Positions 1-8,485 are shown, counted from the stretch's first letter. The stretch is 45,658 nt of DNA from Variovorax sp. WDL1 (GCF_001541225.1 NZ_LMTS01000271.1:27824-73481); one strand, 5' to 3'. Notes: generated by a model from the letters alone, not told the origin. Program-made: numbers and translations.

Positions 1-37
1 GCTCTGCATTGAGGTAGAGGAGGTCGTCTTGTCGCAT
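1..37 (-). CDS. possible 5' end of a leftward gene cut by the window edge
   Basis: Reading leftward from an ATG at 37-35 gives MRQDDLLYLNAE, open to the edge. Twelve residues are too few to assign a family, and no strong ribosome binding site precedes the ATG. If real, it would be divergent from dnaE2 and the two would share the 38-291 region. Confidence 0.25.
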   Translation of the reverse strand, partial: MRQDDLLYLNAE

Positions 38-272
38 TTTCTTGGCCCGTTCCGCCCCCAGTGGGCAGATCTGTCGGAAATATTAAGGCCGATAAGCAAC
101 TTTGTCGCCTTTTTTGCCCCAACGTTCCTGGACTGGCGCCCACTCTGCCGATCCTAGGTTTTAGGATTTCCCGACACCGACAGCGAACGGGGCAATTTTT
201 TACGACAAACAGATGCGCTGAAGGGCTCCCACGGCGAAAAAACCCGACACAGCAGTCCGACGCGATCGGAGA

Positions 273-292
273 TACTGGTTTTATATCCAGTA
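273..292. promoter_or_regulatory. LexA (SOS) box overlapping the dnaE2 start
   Basis: The sequence TACTG-GTTTTATATC-CAGTA is a near-perfect 20-bp dyad with the CTG-N10-CAG core of the gammaproteobacterial/betaproteobacterial LexA operator and an AT-rich centre. Its last base is the A of the dnaE2 ATG at 292. dnaE2 genes are classic SOS genes, so the site fits. Its position on the start codon suggests either a leaderless transcript or repression by blocking a promoter just upstream. Confidence 0.85.
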
Positions 293-3200
293 TGTACGAG
301 CCCCCGCCATTCGCCGAGCTGCACTGCCGCTCGACCTTCACCTTCCTTATCGGTGCGTCACAGCCCGAGGAGTTGGTGGAGCGCGCCGCGGCCAAGCTCT
401 ACTCGGCCATAGCCCTGACCGATGAATGCTCGGTCTCGGGCGTCGTTCGCGCCCACCTCGCCGCCCGGGAGGCCAGTCTGCACTTTATCTGCGGCAGCGA
501 GATCCTCCTGACCACCCAGAGCGGCCACCCGCATGCCAGGATCGTGTTCCTGGCCCAGAACAAGCTGGGGTGGGGGAACCTCTGCGAGTGCATCACGCTT
601 GCGCGCCGGCGGGCTGCCAAGGGCACGTACAGCGCCCTGGTGACGGACGTTGAGGGCAAAAACATCCAAGCGCCCCACTTGGCCGGCATGCCGGGCTGCC
701 TGGCGCTCCTGTTGCCCGAGCCGGACGCCACCGTCGAGTCGCTCTTCGCCCAGGCGATGTGGATGAAGACCTGGTTCCCTGGGCGAGCCTGGCTCGTGGC
801 ACCGCGCCCGCTCCTGATGGACGACGAGCTGCGCCTCTGGACCGTCGAGCAGGTCGCCGAGCGCACCGGCCTGCGGATCCTGGCCAGCTCGAGCCCGGTG
901 ATGCACACGAGCAAGCGCAAGAAGGTGCAGGACGTGCTCACCTCGGTGCGCATCGGTAAGACCGTGGAGGCCGCGGGCTACGCGCTGCAGGTCAACGCCG
1001 AGGCGTACTTGCGCGGTCGCGCGGCGCTGATGGACCAGGTGCCGGCCGAATGGATAGAAGAGACCGTGCGCGTCGCGAGCCTGTGCACGTTCTCACTCGA
1101 GGAGCTGAAGTACGAATACCCGCGCGAGGTCGTGCCTGAAGGCGAGACGCCCGCATCGCACCTGCGCAAGCTCACCTACGAGGGCGCGCGCCGCCGGTAC
1201 CCGAATGGCCTGCCCGACAAGGTCCGCCAGCAGATCGAGCACGAGCTCAAGATCATCGCGCAGTTGGAATACGAGAGCTACTTCCTGACAGTTGCTGACA
1301 TCGTGCATTGGGCGCGTGACCGGAACATCCTCTGCCAAGGACGCGGCTCGGCCGCCAATAGCGCGGTCTGCTATTGCCTTGAGGTGACCAATGTGGATCC
1401 CGATCGCATGAGCGTGCTCTTCGAGCGCTTCATTTCCGTGGAGCGCAGGGAACCGCCCGACATCGACGTCGACTTCGAGCATCAGCGGCGCGAGGAAGCG
1501 ATGCAGTACATCTACGAAAAGTACGGGCGCGATCGCGCGGCGCTCACCGCCGTGGCCACGACGTACCGCACGAAATCGGCACTGCGTGATGTCGGCAAGG
1601 CGATGGGCATCGACGACGACAAAGTCGATCGGCTGGCGAAGACCGCGTACGGGACCGATGAGAAGTGGATCAGCGAGGCGTGCCTGCTCGAAAACGAGAT
1701 CGACCCCACGGATTCGACGGTCGTGCACTGGCTGACGCTGGCCGACACCATCCGCGGCTTCCCGCGGCATCTGAGCCAGCACCCTGGCGGCTTCGTGATC
1801 GGCCGTGACAAGATCAGCCGGCTGGTACCGGTCGAGAACGCGGCGATGGACAACCGCTCCATCATCCAGTGGGACAAGGACGATCTCGACTCGACCGGGC
1901 TCATCAAGGTCGACATCCTGGCGTTGGGCATGCTCACGGCGATCCACCGCGCGCTCGACCTGGCCGGCGAGAAGGCGGGCGGCCCGCCCATGCGCATGCA
2001 GGACGTGCCCGCCGAGGACCCGGCCACCTACGACATGATCTGCAAGGCCGACACCGTGGGTGTGTTCCAGATCGAGAGCCGAGCGCAGATGAGCATGCTT
2101 CCCCGCATGCAGCCGCGCACCTTCTACGACCTCGTCATCCAGGTCGCGATCGTGCGACCGGGTCCGATTCAGGGCGGCATGGTTCACCCGTACCTGCGTC
2201 GTCGCATGGGCGAAGAGGCGGTGACCTACCCGAGCGAGGAAATCAAGCAGGCAACGGAACGCACGCTGGGCATCCCGCTCTTCCAGGAGCAGGTCATGGC
2301 GATCGCTATGGTTGCCGCCGACTTCACCGCCGGCGAGGCTGATCAGCTGCGGCGAGCGATGGGTGCCTGGCGCAAGCGCGGCGGCCTGGAAGTGCACCAG
2401 CGCAAGCTCACCGAACGGATGCTGAAGAAGGGCTACACCGAAGAATTCGCGCAGCGCCTTGCCAAGCAAGTTGAAGGCTTCGGCAGCTACGGCTTCCCCG
2501 AGTCGCACGCCGCCAGCTTCGCGCACTTGGTGTACGTGAGCTGCTGGCTAAAGCGCCACCATCCCGACGCGATGCTCGCCGGCCTGCTCAACTCCCAGCC
2601 CATGGGCTTCTACGCACCTGCCCAGTTGGTGCGCGATGCGCGCGAGCACGGCGTCGTTGTGCGCCCGGTCGACGTGACGATCAGCGTGTGGGACTCGACG
2701 CTTGAGGAGGCCGTGCAAGGCCCGGCTTCCAAACGCTGGGACACGACCTACGAGCAGCCGCTGCGCGCGGTTCGCCTGGGCCTGGGCCGAATCAACGGCA
2801 TGCGCGAGGAAGCGACGAAGCGCATCGTCGCAGCGCGCGCGGAGAAACCTTTCGCTAGCGTGGAGGACTTGGCGATGCGCGCGCAGCTCGACGCGCACGA
2901 TCTCAAGTGCCTGTCGAGCGCCGATGCGCTGCTCGGCCTGGCCGGGCGCCGGCCCGATGCGGTGTGGGCCGCCAAGGGCGTGGACACACGCCCGACGAAG
3001 ATGCTGCGCCAGGCACGCACCTTCGAGGACGAGATCCAGTTCGCGACGCCGGAGGAGGGGTCCGAGATCGCCGATGACTACGGCTCGATCGGGCTGAGCC
3101 TGCGCCGCCATCCGCTCGCCATCATCCGGCCGCAACTCGCCGAGTGGGGCATCAAGACCTCCGAGGATCTGCGCGTCCGCGCGAAGGATCGGCAGACGGT

Positions 3201-3474
3201 GCGCGCGAGCGGGATCGTGACGCATCGGCAACGCCCGAGCACTGCAAAGGGCGTCATCTTCGCGACCCTTGAGGACGAGACCGGCACGGTCAACATCATC
3301 GTGTGGCCCCAGGTCGCGGAGGAACAGCGCACGGTCCTGCTGGGCGCCAAGCTGCTGAGTGTGGAGGGGACCTGGCAGAGCGAGAAGGGCGTCCAGTCCC
3401 TGGTGGCGGCGAAGCTGGTCGACCACACGCCTCTCCTGGGCACATTGCGCACGTCCAGCCGTGACTTCCGCTGA
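292..3474 (+). CDS. dnaE2: error-prone DNA polymerase DnaE2
   Basis: The product is a C-family DNA polymerase III alpha paralogue of about 1060 residues that carries out SOS-induced translesion synthesis, normally with ImuA/ImuB. The N-terminus (FAELHCRSTFTFLIGAS) is the PHP domain start typical of DnaE2. The palm carries GRGSAANSAVCY near residue 350, the catalytic PDIDVDFEH near 388 and KVDILALGML near 538. An OB fold (residues about 970-1035, EDETGTVNIIVW) ends the protein. The reading frame stays open to 61, but the extra residues are unlike the family and the DNA there is AT-richer. The ATG at 292, next to the LexA box, is therefore preferred. Unusually, no imuA or imuB is visible anywhere in the window; in the common cassette they lie directly upstream. 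Confidence 0.95.
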   Translation: MYEPPPFAELHCRSTFTFLIGASQPEELVERAAAKLYSAIALTDECSVSGVVRAHLAAREASLHFICGSEILLTTQSGHPHARIVFLAQNKLGWGNLCECITLARRRAAKGTYSALVTDVEGKNIQAPHLAGMPGCLALLLPEPDATVESLFAQAMWMKTWFPGRAWLVAPRPLLMDDELRLWTVEQVAERTGLRILASSSPVMHTSKRKKVQDVLTSVRIGKTVEAAGYALQVNAEAYLRGRAALMDQVPAEWIEETVRVASLCTFSLEELKYEYPREVVPEGETPASHLRKLTYEGARRRYPNGLPDKVRQQIEHELKIIAQLEYESYFLTVADIVHWARDRNILCQGRGSAANSAVCYCLEVTNVDPDRMSVLFERFISVERREPPDIDVDFEHQRREEAMQYIYEKYGRDRAALTAVATTYRTKSALRDVGKAMGIDDDKVDRLAKTAYGTDEKWISEACLLENEIDPTDSTVVHWLTLADTIRGFPRHLSQHPGGFVIGRDKISRLVPVENAAMDNRSIIQWDKDDLDSTGLIKVDILALGMLTAIHRALDLAGEKAGGPPMRMQDVPAEDPATYDMICKADTVGVFQIESRAQMSMLPRMQPRTFYDLVIQVAIVRPGPIQGGMVHPYLRRRMGEEAVTYPSEEIKQATERTLGIPLFQEQVMAIAMVAADFTAGEADQLRRAMGAWRKRGGLEVHQRKLTERMLKKGYTEEFAQRLAKQVEGFGSYGFPESHAASFAHLVYVSCWLKRHHPDAMLAGLLNSQPMGFYAPAQLVRDAREHGVVVRPVDVTISVWDSTLEEAVQGPASKRWDTTYEQPLRAVRLGLGRINGMREEATKRIVAARAEKPFASVEDLAMRAQLDAHDLKCLSSADALLGLAGRRPDAVWAAKGVDTRPTKMLRQARTFEDEIQFATPEEGSEIADDYGSIGLSLRRHPLAIIRPQLAEWGIKTSEDLRVRAKDRQTVRASGIVTHRQRPSTAKGVIFATLEDETGTVNIIVWPQVAEEQRTVLLGAKLLSVEGTWQSEKGVQSLVAAKLVDHTPLLGTLRTSSRDFR

Positions 3475-3617
3475 GGACGTTCCACATGGCTCTACTTCGA
3501 TCCCGGGCGCCGACGGCACGGTGCAGTGACTCCCGCGTAGAGCGCGCCTGAAAAAATATCGCCGGATATCGCGCCCGCGTGGCATCGTCAACGGTTTCAG
3601 CGACAGAGACCTTGAGA

Positions 3618-4021
3618 ATGAATTCGACGGCAACACCCATCCAAGCCCAGTTCGCCAAGGCACTGGTGGCACGCGGCTGGTCCACCATCGCGCGCGCGTG
3701 GACGTGGCGAGCAAGGACTACGACACCGCAGCGGGCGGCAGGACTGCGTTCGTGTACTGCCGCCAGAACAGCGACGGCAACCACGTGCTCACCGGCGCCT
3801 ACTGGAGCGAGGGTCGTAATGCGCTCTCGACTTGCTGGGCCCTGTTCCGGCCGGGGACAGACGAAGCGACCATTGCCAGCGAGATCGAGCGCTTTGCGGC
3901 CGAGGCCGAGAAGACGATCGGGCAGACCTACGCCATGCGGATCAAGGCGCTTCTAGATGAGCCGGACGAGGGCGCTCATGAAGACGAACAGTCGGCGGAC
4001 GCGCATCGGTTCGCCATGTGA
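3618..4021 (+). pseudogene. small gene of about 133 residues broken by a CG-dinucleotide insertion
   Basis: The frame from ATG 3618 gives a sensible start (MNSTATPIQAQFAKALVARG) and then degenerates into Arg/Thr/Ala-rich text just after a run of five CG dinucleotides at 3689-3698. The continuation lies two bases over: VDVASKDYDTAAGG, then TAFVYCRQNSDGNHVLTGAY, then SEIERFAAEAEKTIGQTYAM, to the stop at 4021. Removing one CG joins the parts seamlessly (STIAR-VDVASKDYD), and 404 minus 2 bases is exactly 134 codons. The family was not recognised. If the break is real, only the C-terminal part could be expressed, from GTG 3698. A sequencing or assembly error is the main alternative. Confidence 0.7.
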
Positions 4022-4040
4022 TGCTCCGAGTGCTTGGCGC

Positions 4041-4598
4041 CTATCGCTCGCGCTGACGCAGCAGGGCATTGCGCAGTCGCCCAAGCAAGGTGAGTTTGGA
4101 CCGCGTCTTCCATTCCGCATACTTCCGCCGCTCGTCCTCGAGCACGTCCATCAGCGCGGCAACCGTCTGGTCCCCGTATCTCCAGATGCCAGAAACGGCG
4201 AAGTGCCCAGGCAGTCGGTCCGGTTTCGGACCGATCTGAATGTCCGCGGCCCCGATGCGCGTCATCAGGTCCGCGCGAAGTAGAGCCTGCTTCGTTCCAG
4301 GGCCTAGGCCGGGGAACGGACGCGAGAGAACGAAGGAGATCACTCCAACGCTATCGAACTTGTGGCACAGGAACGCGCAGATCTCCAGGAAGACCAGGCC
4401 TCCTATGTTGAAGTCCGCAGCGAGCACGAACTCGGAAGGGTGGAAATGCTCCAAGTGCACCTCGGAGAGGTCGTCGCTCACCAGGACCGGATCAACAGTC
4501 CCGAGCAGGCGGTCATGGTCGAACACATGCATCGCTTCAGCCAAGCGATAGACGCCCCCCTCCGGACCGACGATCTTGATCTGCTGGTTCAGCTCCAC
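4041..4598 (-). CDS. hypothetical protein, 185 aa
   Basis: The gene starts at a GTG (MELNQQIKIVGPEGG) preceded by a strong GGAGG ribosome binding site four bases away, which supports both strand and start. The protein looks soluble and mixed in composition, with an aromatic and acidic middle (SEVHLEHFHPSEFVLAADFN) and a basic C-terminal end rich in Arg and Lys. No signal peptide or membrane segment is obvious and no known family was recognised. It converges with the frameshifted gene at 3618-4021, with only about 20 bp between their ends. The opposite-strand reading frames over the same DNA lack good ribosome binding sites. Confidence 0.7.
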   Translation of the reverse strand: MELNQQIKIVGPEGGVYRLAEAMHVFDHDRLLGTVDPVLVSDDLSEVHLEHFHPSEFVLAADFNIGGLVFLEICAFLCHKFDSVGVISFVLSRPFPGLGPGTKQALLRADLMTRIGAADIQIGPKPDRLPGHFAVSGIWRYGDQTVAALMDVLEDERRKYAEWKTRSKLTLLGRLRNALLRQRER

Positions 4599-4790
4599 TG
4601 TCCTCCAGGCCGGATTCTCGCCTACACACCACCAAGCTAGACCTCCTCACTACGGAAAGCGTCCGCCGCGAAAATCGATTACTGCACAGCCAGTCCAGGG
4701 AAAAACTCGCATGTCGCACACGAACCAAGGGCCAGAGGGACCGAGCCACGGCGCTCCCAGAGCCATCACTCACGTTGGCCGGGGTGCCTG

Positions 4791-5213
4791 ATGCCGAGAT
4801 TGTTGATGCGCGAGGCCGACGGCGGGGTTCGTCAAGTGGCGCTCCAGCCCCACGAGAACACAATCGGCAGAGGCCCCGAGAACCAGATCGTGATTGAGGC
4901 CGCGGACGCAAGCCGCGCACATGCCGTCATCACGGTCGAGCAGGCCTTCGTCACGATCCAGGACCTCGGCAGCCGCAACGGCACATTCGTGAACGGCCAC
5001 AAGGTCAAGGACCAGGTGCTGGCCCACGGCGACGTAATCGTGTTGGGCTCGTACGAGATGAAGTTCGTCGTTGCCAGCCAGGAGTTCAGCAAGATCGAAG
5101 CGCTCGAGCTGCTCAACACGCATGGGCTGATCGTCGACCTGCCGCCTCGGGCCTCCCCGGAGCAGGACACAACGCCCGCCCCCGTAGCGCCGCCCCGCAG
5201 GACGCGGCTGTAG
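4791..5213 (+). CDS. FHA-domain protein, 140 aa
   Basis: This small protein is almost entirely one forkhead-associated domain, a phosphothreonine-binding module. The motif order is typical: NTIGRGPENQIVI near residues 23-35, ADASRAHAVI in place of the usual S-R-x-H strand, and DLGSRNGTFVNG near 57-68, followed by the HGDVIVLGSYEMKF strand. The C-terminal 30 residues are Pro/Ala-rich and probably disordered. There is no kinase, phosphatase or secretion gene beside it, so its phosphorylated partner cannot be guessed from context. The ATG at 4791 overlaps a TGA (TGATG) and follows a GGGG stretch. It converges on the HNH endonuclease gene. Confidence 0.85.
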   Translation: MPRLLMREADGGVRQVALQPHENTIGRGPENQIVIEAADASRAHAVITVEQAFVTIQDLGSRNGTFVNGHKVKDQVLAHGDVIVLGSYEMKFVVASQEFSKIEALELLNTHGLIVDLPPRASPEQDTTPAPVAPPRRTRL

Positions 5214-5235
5214 CTAAGCTCCGTTGCAAACGGGG

Positions 5236-6219
5236 TTACCTTCCGGCCGCCTCGAGCCTCGCCAGACGCCACTGAAGCGCTTCGAGCTTCGGGTACATCC
5301 GAGGCTCCCTTGGCGGGATCAGATCCTTCCCCGCCAGCTCGATCAGCGGCCTGTGATCTGCTATGCGGCTGTCCAGTCGAGATGCGACGTGCCACTTGAA
5401 ATCTGGGCCAGGCGCGATGAGATCGTGATCCATCGCCCAGTGCATGTTCGGCGTGAGCGCGAGCCCGTTGCGCGGATCATCGTCCTGCGCTTCGCTGAAG
5501 GGATGGATATGCGCCGCCTCGACCATTGCCGTGCCGTCCAGCAGCACGAGCCGAAGGCCAGTCGCCGCGCACCTGTAGTCGTAGAGTTCTGTCACGACCC
5601 GCCGGAAAGCTGGATCACGCACGTACGCAGGCGGCGCCTGCGGCCGCGCCTGGAGCGACGGCCCTGCTCGGAGCTGGTGTTCATAGCGGCTGATCTCACT
5701 CGCCTGAGCGACAACGACGCGCAGTTCGCTCAGCCCGCGATCGAACCATGCGGTAGACAACGCGTCGCCCAGCGCTTCGACGTTTTCGGGCGCCTGGAGC
5801 AACTGGAAAAGCTCCTCGTCGAGGGAAGCAAAGGCGACGTTCTCCAGGATCGCCGCGTTGCTGCGTGCGGTGTCCATCGACTCCAGGACCTCCTCCCGCC
5901 CGGGCGCTGCGTGGAGGTGCCAGAAGCTTTCGCCGGCGCCCCGCAGACGCCCTGACAAATGGAAGAACGGAAAGTAGGGGTTGCGATGGTCCGTCGGGCT
6001 ACGCACAGCGTCGAAGAACCGGGCGTATCGCTCCAGAAGAGGCGGCGCGTAGTAGATCCGATTCTCGGTGAGCCCCCCGCTTCGGGCGAGGTCGAGCACG
6101 GCCAACAGCATGCAAATCTTGTGCAGGCTCGCACGGCCGCCTGCAACGTTGACGTTGAGGCGTGCGAACTTCTGCTGGTAGGTCTCGATGGACATTGGCG
6201 GCGCGGGTAACTCGATCAT
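5236..6219 (-). CDS. sulfur-binding-domain (SBD) HNH endonuclease, type IV restriction-like
   Basis: About 327 residues from ATG 6219. The N-terminal half (residues about 12-115) resembles the DNA sulfur-binding domain of ScoMcrA-like enzymes: FARLNVNVAGGRASLHKICML, LLAVLDLARSGG, then PYFPFFHLSG and SFWHLHA, matching the family pattern of PHKPLLLLALLDLI followed by PFFHL and FWxL. The C-terminal half is an HNH_2 nuclease: CAATGLRL near 215, EAAHIHPFSE near 235, and DDPRNGLALTPNMHWAMDHD with the N and H of the fold. Such enzymes cleave phosphorothioated or otherwise modified foreign DNA. Domain assignment is by motif only. The start follows the stop of the upstream gene by 5 bp with an AGGA ribosome binding site, so the two are probably co-translated. 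The usual HK-P is replaced by HKIC. Confidence 0.75.
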   Translation of the reverse strand: MIELPAPPMSIETYQQKFARLNVNVAGGRASLHKICMLLAVLDLARSGGLTENRIYYAPPLLERYARFFDAVRSPTDHRNPYFPFFHLSGRLRGAGESFWHLHAAPGREEVLESMDTARSNAAILENVAFASLDEELFQLLQAPENVEALGDALSTAWFDRGLSELRVVVAQASEISRYEHQLRAGPSLQARPQAPPAYVRDPAFRRVVTELYDYRCAATGLRLVLLDGTAMVEAAHIHPFSEAQDDDPRNGLALTPNMHWAMDHDLIAPGPDFKWHVASRLDSRIADHRPLIELAGKDLIPPREPRMYPKLEALQWRLARLEAAGR

Positions 6220-6224
6220 CGATC

Positions 6225-6734
6225 CTAAACGGGGCCGACGAACCCGCGCTGCCTGGAAATCGTCGTTCGAGCGAAGCGCTCGACCTCGGAGCTCGCCGCC
6301 GGCCAATCAGCGGCCCATCGCGCAAGCCTCCACGGCAAATCGAGATCCTCACAGGCCGGGTGCAGGCGCGACAGGAGGGCGATGCCCTTCGGGGAGACCA
6401 CGAGCCGCTTCACAGGCGCTCCCATCTCCCACAGCAGATCGTTCTTGACCATCGGATCCAGTAGCCCCGGCGCCGAGGCGGCGCCCTCCAGTGGAACGAC
6501 GTCGTTGCGGCCTGACCCGCGCCAGTTCGCCAGCTCCCTGACCACCTCCGGCTTGGTCGGCGGGTGCCGGGAACGAAGCCAGTAGAGGATCTGGATCTTC
6601 CTTAGCGTGAGCGCGCCATCGGGGATGCCCACCTCCAGCGCGATCCGATTGAAAACGCTCGATCCATCCACGTTCAATGCCTCCTCCAGAGCGCCTTCAG
6701 CCTGCGGCGCCAGCGACGACGATGGGGCGTTCAT
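6225..6734 (-). CDS. hypothetical partner of the HNH endonuclease, winged-helix-like, 169 aa
   Basis: The gene lies 5 bp upstream of the SBD-HNH gene on the same strand. Residues about 40-125 read like a winged helix: a helical stretch (ALTLRKIQILYWLRSR), PPTKPEVVRELANW, then a VVPLEGAASAPGLLDPMVKN loop and RLVVSPKGIALLSRLHP as the wing. The C-terminus (VERFARTTISRQRGFVGPV) is basic. A small DNA-binding protein coupled to a modification-dependent nuclease could be a regulator or specificity factor, but this is inference. It is divergent from the 6815 gene with an 80-bp shared upstream region. Confidence 0.65.
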   Translation of the reverse strand: MNAPSSSLAPQAEGALEEALNVDGSSVFNRIALEVGIPDGALTLRKIQILYWLRSRHPPTKPEVVRELANWRGSGRNDVVPLEGAASAPGLLDPMVKNDLLWEMGAPVKRLVVSPKGIALLSRLHPACEDLDLPWRLARWAADWPAASSEVERFARTTISRQRGFVGPV

Positions 6735-6814
6735 GGTTGTGCGGCAGAAGGAAGCATCGGATTATTTTCGCCCGTCCTTGACGTATCGAGAGTCGCCTCC
6801 GTAAGGTAGTTCGC

Positions 6815-7516
6815 ATGACCTCGGCCCCTCTCGTATTCGCTCGCACCCTGAACGCTTGGCTCAAGAGCGACGACAAGAAGCTCCTCGCAGCCATCAATGG
6901 CGGTCGAACCATCGAAGAAGCATCGGAAGAGCTGCAGCGCGAGCCGGTATCGGTCCTGCGGCGAATCAGCGACATCGGCGCCTTCGAGTTCGAGCTTGGC
7001 ACAGAGGAGTGGGTCGAAATCATGTCGCTGGCCCTCTCCGGAGTGCCCCTTCAGGACGTGATGGCATGGTGCTCTGCCTCGGACGACCGGATGCCCTACG
7101 AACTTCTGGACGCAATGCGTTCTGGCCCCGATCAGCGGCCTGCGTTCGAGCTGGCGCGCGAGTTGAGTATTGTGGTGCCGACGACGGCGGCTGTCGCCGA
7201 CCTGGTGTGGCTCGTCGAACAGCCTGAGGAGATTCGCAGCGGCTATGCGGCTGCAGCGCAGAAGGTCGCGCAACGGTTCGATGCCCTAACGCCAGCTTCG
7301 CTCAAGAGCGAGATGCTCGGCATCGCGCCGGCCGAGTTGGTCTGGATGGGCGGTCCTGCACCGAAGGCCCGGCGGGGATCGGCGACAGGCAGCGCGCGCA
7401 CCGCGAAGACACGCGCACCTCGCAAGGCGTCGACCTCCCGCGCTCGGAAGCCGAAGATCCGCAACCGCTGGGCATTCGCCAATTACATGAAGAAGAAGCG
7501 CGCCTCGGCGAGCTGA
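6815..7516 (+). CDS. hypothetical protein with long basic C-terminal tail, 233 aa
   Basis: The first about 185 residues look globular and mostly helical (LNAWLKSDDKKLLAAINGGR, LQREPVSVLRRISDIGAFEF). The early segment TIEEASEELQREPVSVLRRI has the look of a helix-turn-helix. The last about 45 residues are a Lys/Arg/Ala/Ser/Thr-rich tail like that of histone-like or DNA-bound proteins (SARTAKTRAPRKASTSRARK), ending NYMKKKRASAS. A nucleic-acid-binding role is therefore plausible, but no family was recognised. It is divergent from the HNH operon and is followed closely by two small genes on the same strand, so it may head a three-gene transcript. Confidence 0.7.
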   Translation: MTSAPLVFARTLNAWLKSDDKKLLAAINGGRTIEEASEELQREPVSVLRRISDIGAFEFELGTEEWVEIMSLALSGVPLQDVMAWCSASDDRMPYELLDAMRSGPDQRPAFELARELSIVVPTTAAVADLVWLVEQPEEIRSGYAAAAQKVAQRFDALTPASLKSEMLGIAPAELVWMGGPAPKARRGSATGSARTAKTRAPRKASTSRARKPKIRNRWAFANYMKKKRASAS

Positions 7517-7532
7517 AAGTACTGTGAGTTCT

Positions 7533-7880
7533 ATGACCATCGATCACAACGTCTGCGCCGCCGCTCGCCACTTCGATCAGGAGCAGCCGATCGGCCCGCT
7601 AGAAGACGACATGCTCGGCGCGCTCGAGGCGCACGACCAGACCCATGCAGCCTGGAACACGACGCGCAAGGCACTCGCTCATCTCTTCGCCCGTGTGCTC
7701 TCAGCGTGGCTCTATCCAGGTGCCGTCATCGACACCCAAGCCCGCACGGGGAAGCTGCCCCGCTGCCTGTGGTCGGTCCGCGTTGGCTCGGGCAACGCTC
7801 GCAATGCCACGAAGTTCCGCATCATCGGCGTGCCGAGCGTGCGGGTTGAGAACGAAGGTGATCCATCCATGTCGGAGTAG
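7533..7880 (+). CDS. hypothetical protein, 115 aa
   Basis: The gene lies 16 bp downstream of the basic-tailed protein. The ATG at 7533 (MTIDHNVCAAARHFDQEQ) is used here. An in-frame GTG at 7524 would add three residues. The middle part, HAAWNTTRKALAHLFARVL, is probably helical, and the end (RIIGVPSVRVENEGDPSMSE) is strand-rich. There is no signal peptide or membrane span. The family was not recognised. It may be co-transcribed with its neighbours on either side. Confidence 0.55.
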   Translation: MTIDHNVCAAARHFDQEQPIGPLEDDMLGALEAHDQTHAAWNTTRKALAHLFARVLSAWLYPGAVIDTQARTGKLPRCLWSVRVGSGNARNATKFRIIGVPSVRVENEGDPSMSE

Positions 7881-7883
7881 TGC

Positions 7884-8111
7884 GTGCGCGCCATCGCGAT
7901 CAGCAGCAAGACCGGCCTCGATATGAGCGGCAACACGCCGAACCGCCGCACCGTGGCGGACGGATCCGTCACCCTGACAGGCCATGCATTCCACATGCGC
8001 TTCAGTGACCTGCGCGGTGAAGCTCTGCGCCAGAAGGAGCGTGACGACTTCATGGGCATGGTTGCTCAGGCAGAAGCTATCCTCGCTGAGCGAGAGTCCG
8101 AGAGCGCCTGA
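7884..8111 (+). CDS. small hypothetical protein, 75 aa
   Basis: This short frame begins with GTG 7884, three bases after the preceding stop (MRAIAISSKTGLDM). An ATG at 7923 is an alternative start giving 62 residues. The C-terminal half is strongly helical and charged (ALRQKERDDFMGMVAQAEAI, LAERESES). No family was recognised, and the start is uncertain because neither candidate has a clear ribosome binding site. Position right after the 7533 gene suggests translational coupling. Confidence 0.5.
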   Translation: MRAIAISSKTGLDMSGNTPNRRTVADGSVTLTGHAFHMRFSDLRGEALRQKERDDFMGMVAQAEAILAERESESA

Positions 8112-8221
8112 GCGCCGCTCCGGCACCCGAAAACCCGCGCCAGCAAAGGCTTCCGGAGCAAACCGTATCAAACTACAGGAAAAGGACGATCACCCTGCCT
8201 CGCGAGTCGTCTTCGAGGCGG

Positions 8222-8485
8222 TCAGCCACCGCGAAGCTTATTGCGTGTGTCCGGCAGCGGGCTGTAGCTCTCCGGCACGATCTCCCAGCCGGCGCAGCTA
8301 CGGACGACGCGCTCAAGCGTCGTCTGAGCAGCATCCACCAACATCATGCGAGGGGAAGCGTCGATCACCGTGACGCCAGGCGTTTGCTGCAGCCGGGCAG
8401 GCAAATCGACAGGCGATGGGTCGCCCGCCGTCCTGCGAAGGACGAAGCGTTGCCGAGCACTATGCGATCCAGCCATTTCCCTCAT
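8222..8485 (-). CDS. stand-alone protease-propeptide-like protein (I9-like inhibitor candidate)
   Basis: This 87-residue gene overlaps the end of the subtilase gene by 26 bp on the same strand, so it is probably translated by coupling. Its core, TVIDASPRMMLVDAAQ followed by GWEIVPESY, lines up with the N-terminal prodomain of the adjacent protease, RVIDSTHENGIKLVEMT followed by GVRIVPEVFY. Spacing and hydrophobic pattern are the same. Subtilisin prodomains (inhibitor family I9) fold the enzyme and then inhibit it, and free-standing I9 inhibitors are known. The inference is that this protein chaperones or inhibits its neighbour. It lacks a signal peptide, like the protease. The start could also be ATG 8476. 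Confidence 0.65.
   Translation of the reverse strand: MREMAGSHSARQRFVLRRTAGDPSPVDLPARLQQTPGVTVIDASPRMMLVDAAQTTLERVVRSCAGWEIVPESYSPLPDTRNKLRGG

Noticed and set aside
61..291. In-frame upstream extension of dnaE2 (77 extra residues)
   Set aside because: The residues have no family similarity, the DNA is AT-richer, and the LexA box and family N-terminus both point to ATG 292.
1093..2526. Long leftward frame (477 codons) antisense to dnaE2
   Set aside because: It is a codon shadow of a high-GC gene; composition is His/Arg/Ala-rich with no ribosome binding site or recognisable domain.
3556..3569. ATATC-GCCG-GATAT hairpin next to an A-run, a possible leftward terminator
   Set aside because: The stem is only 5 bp and no leftward gene ends there.
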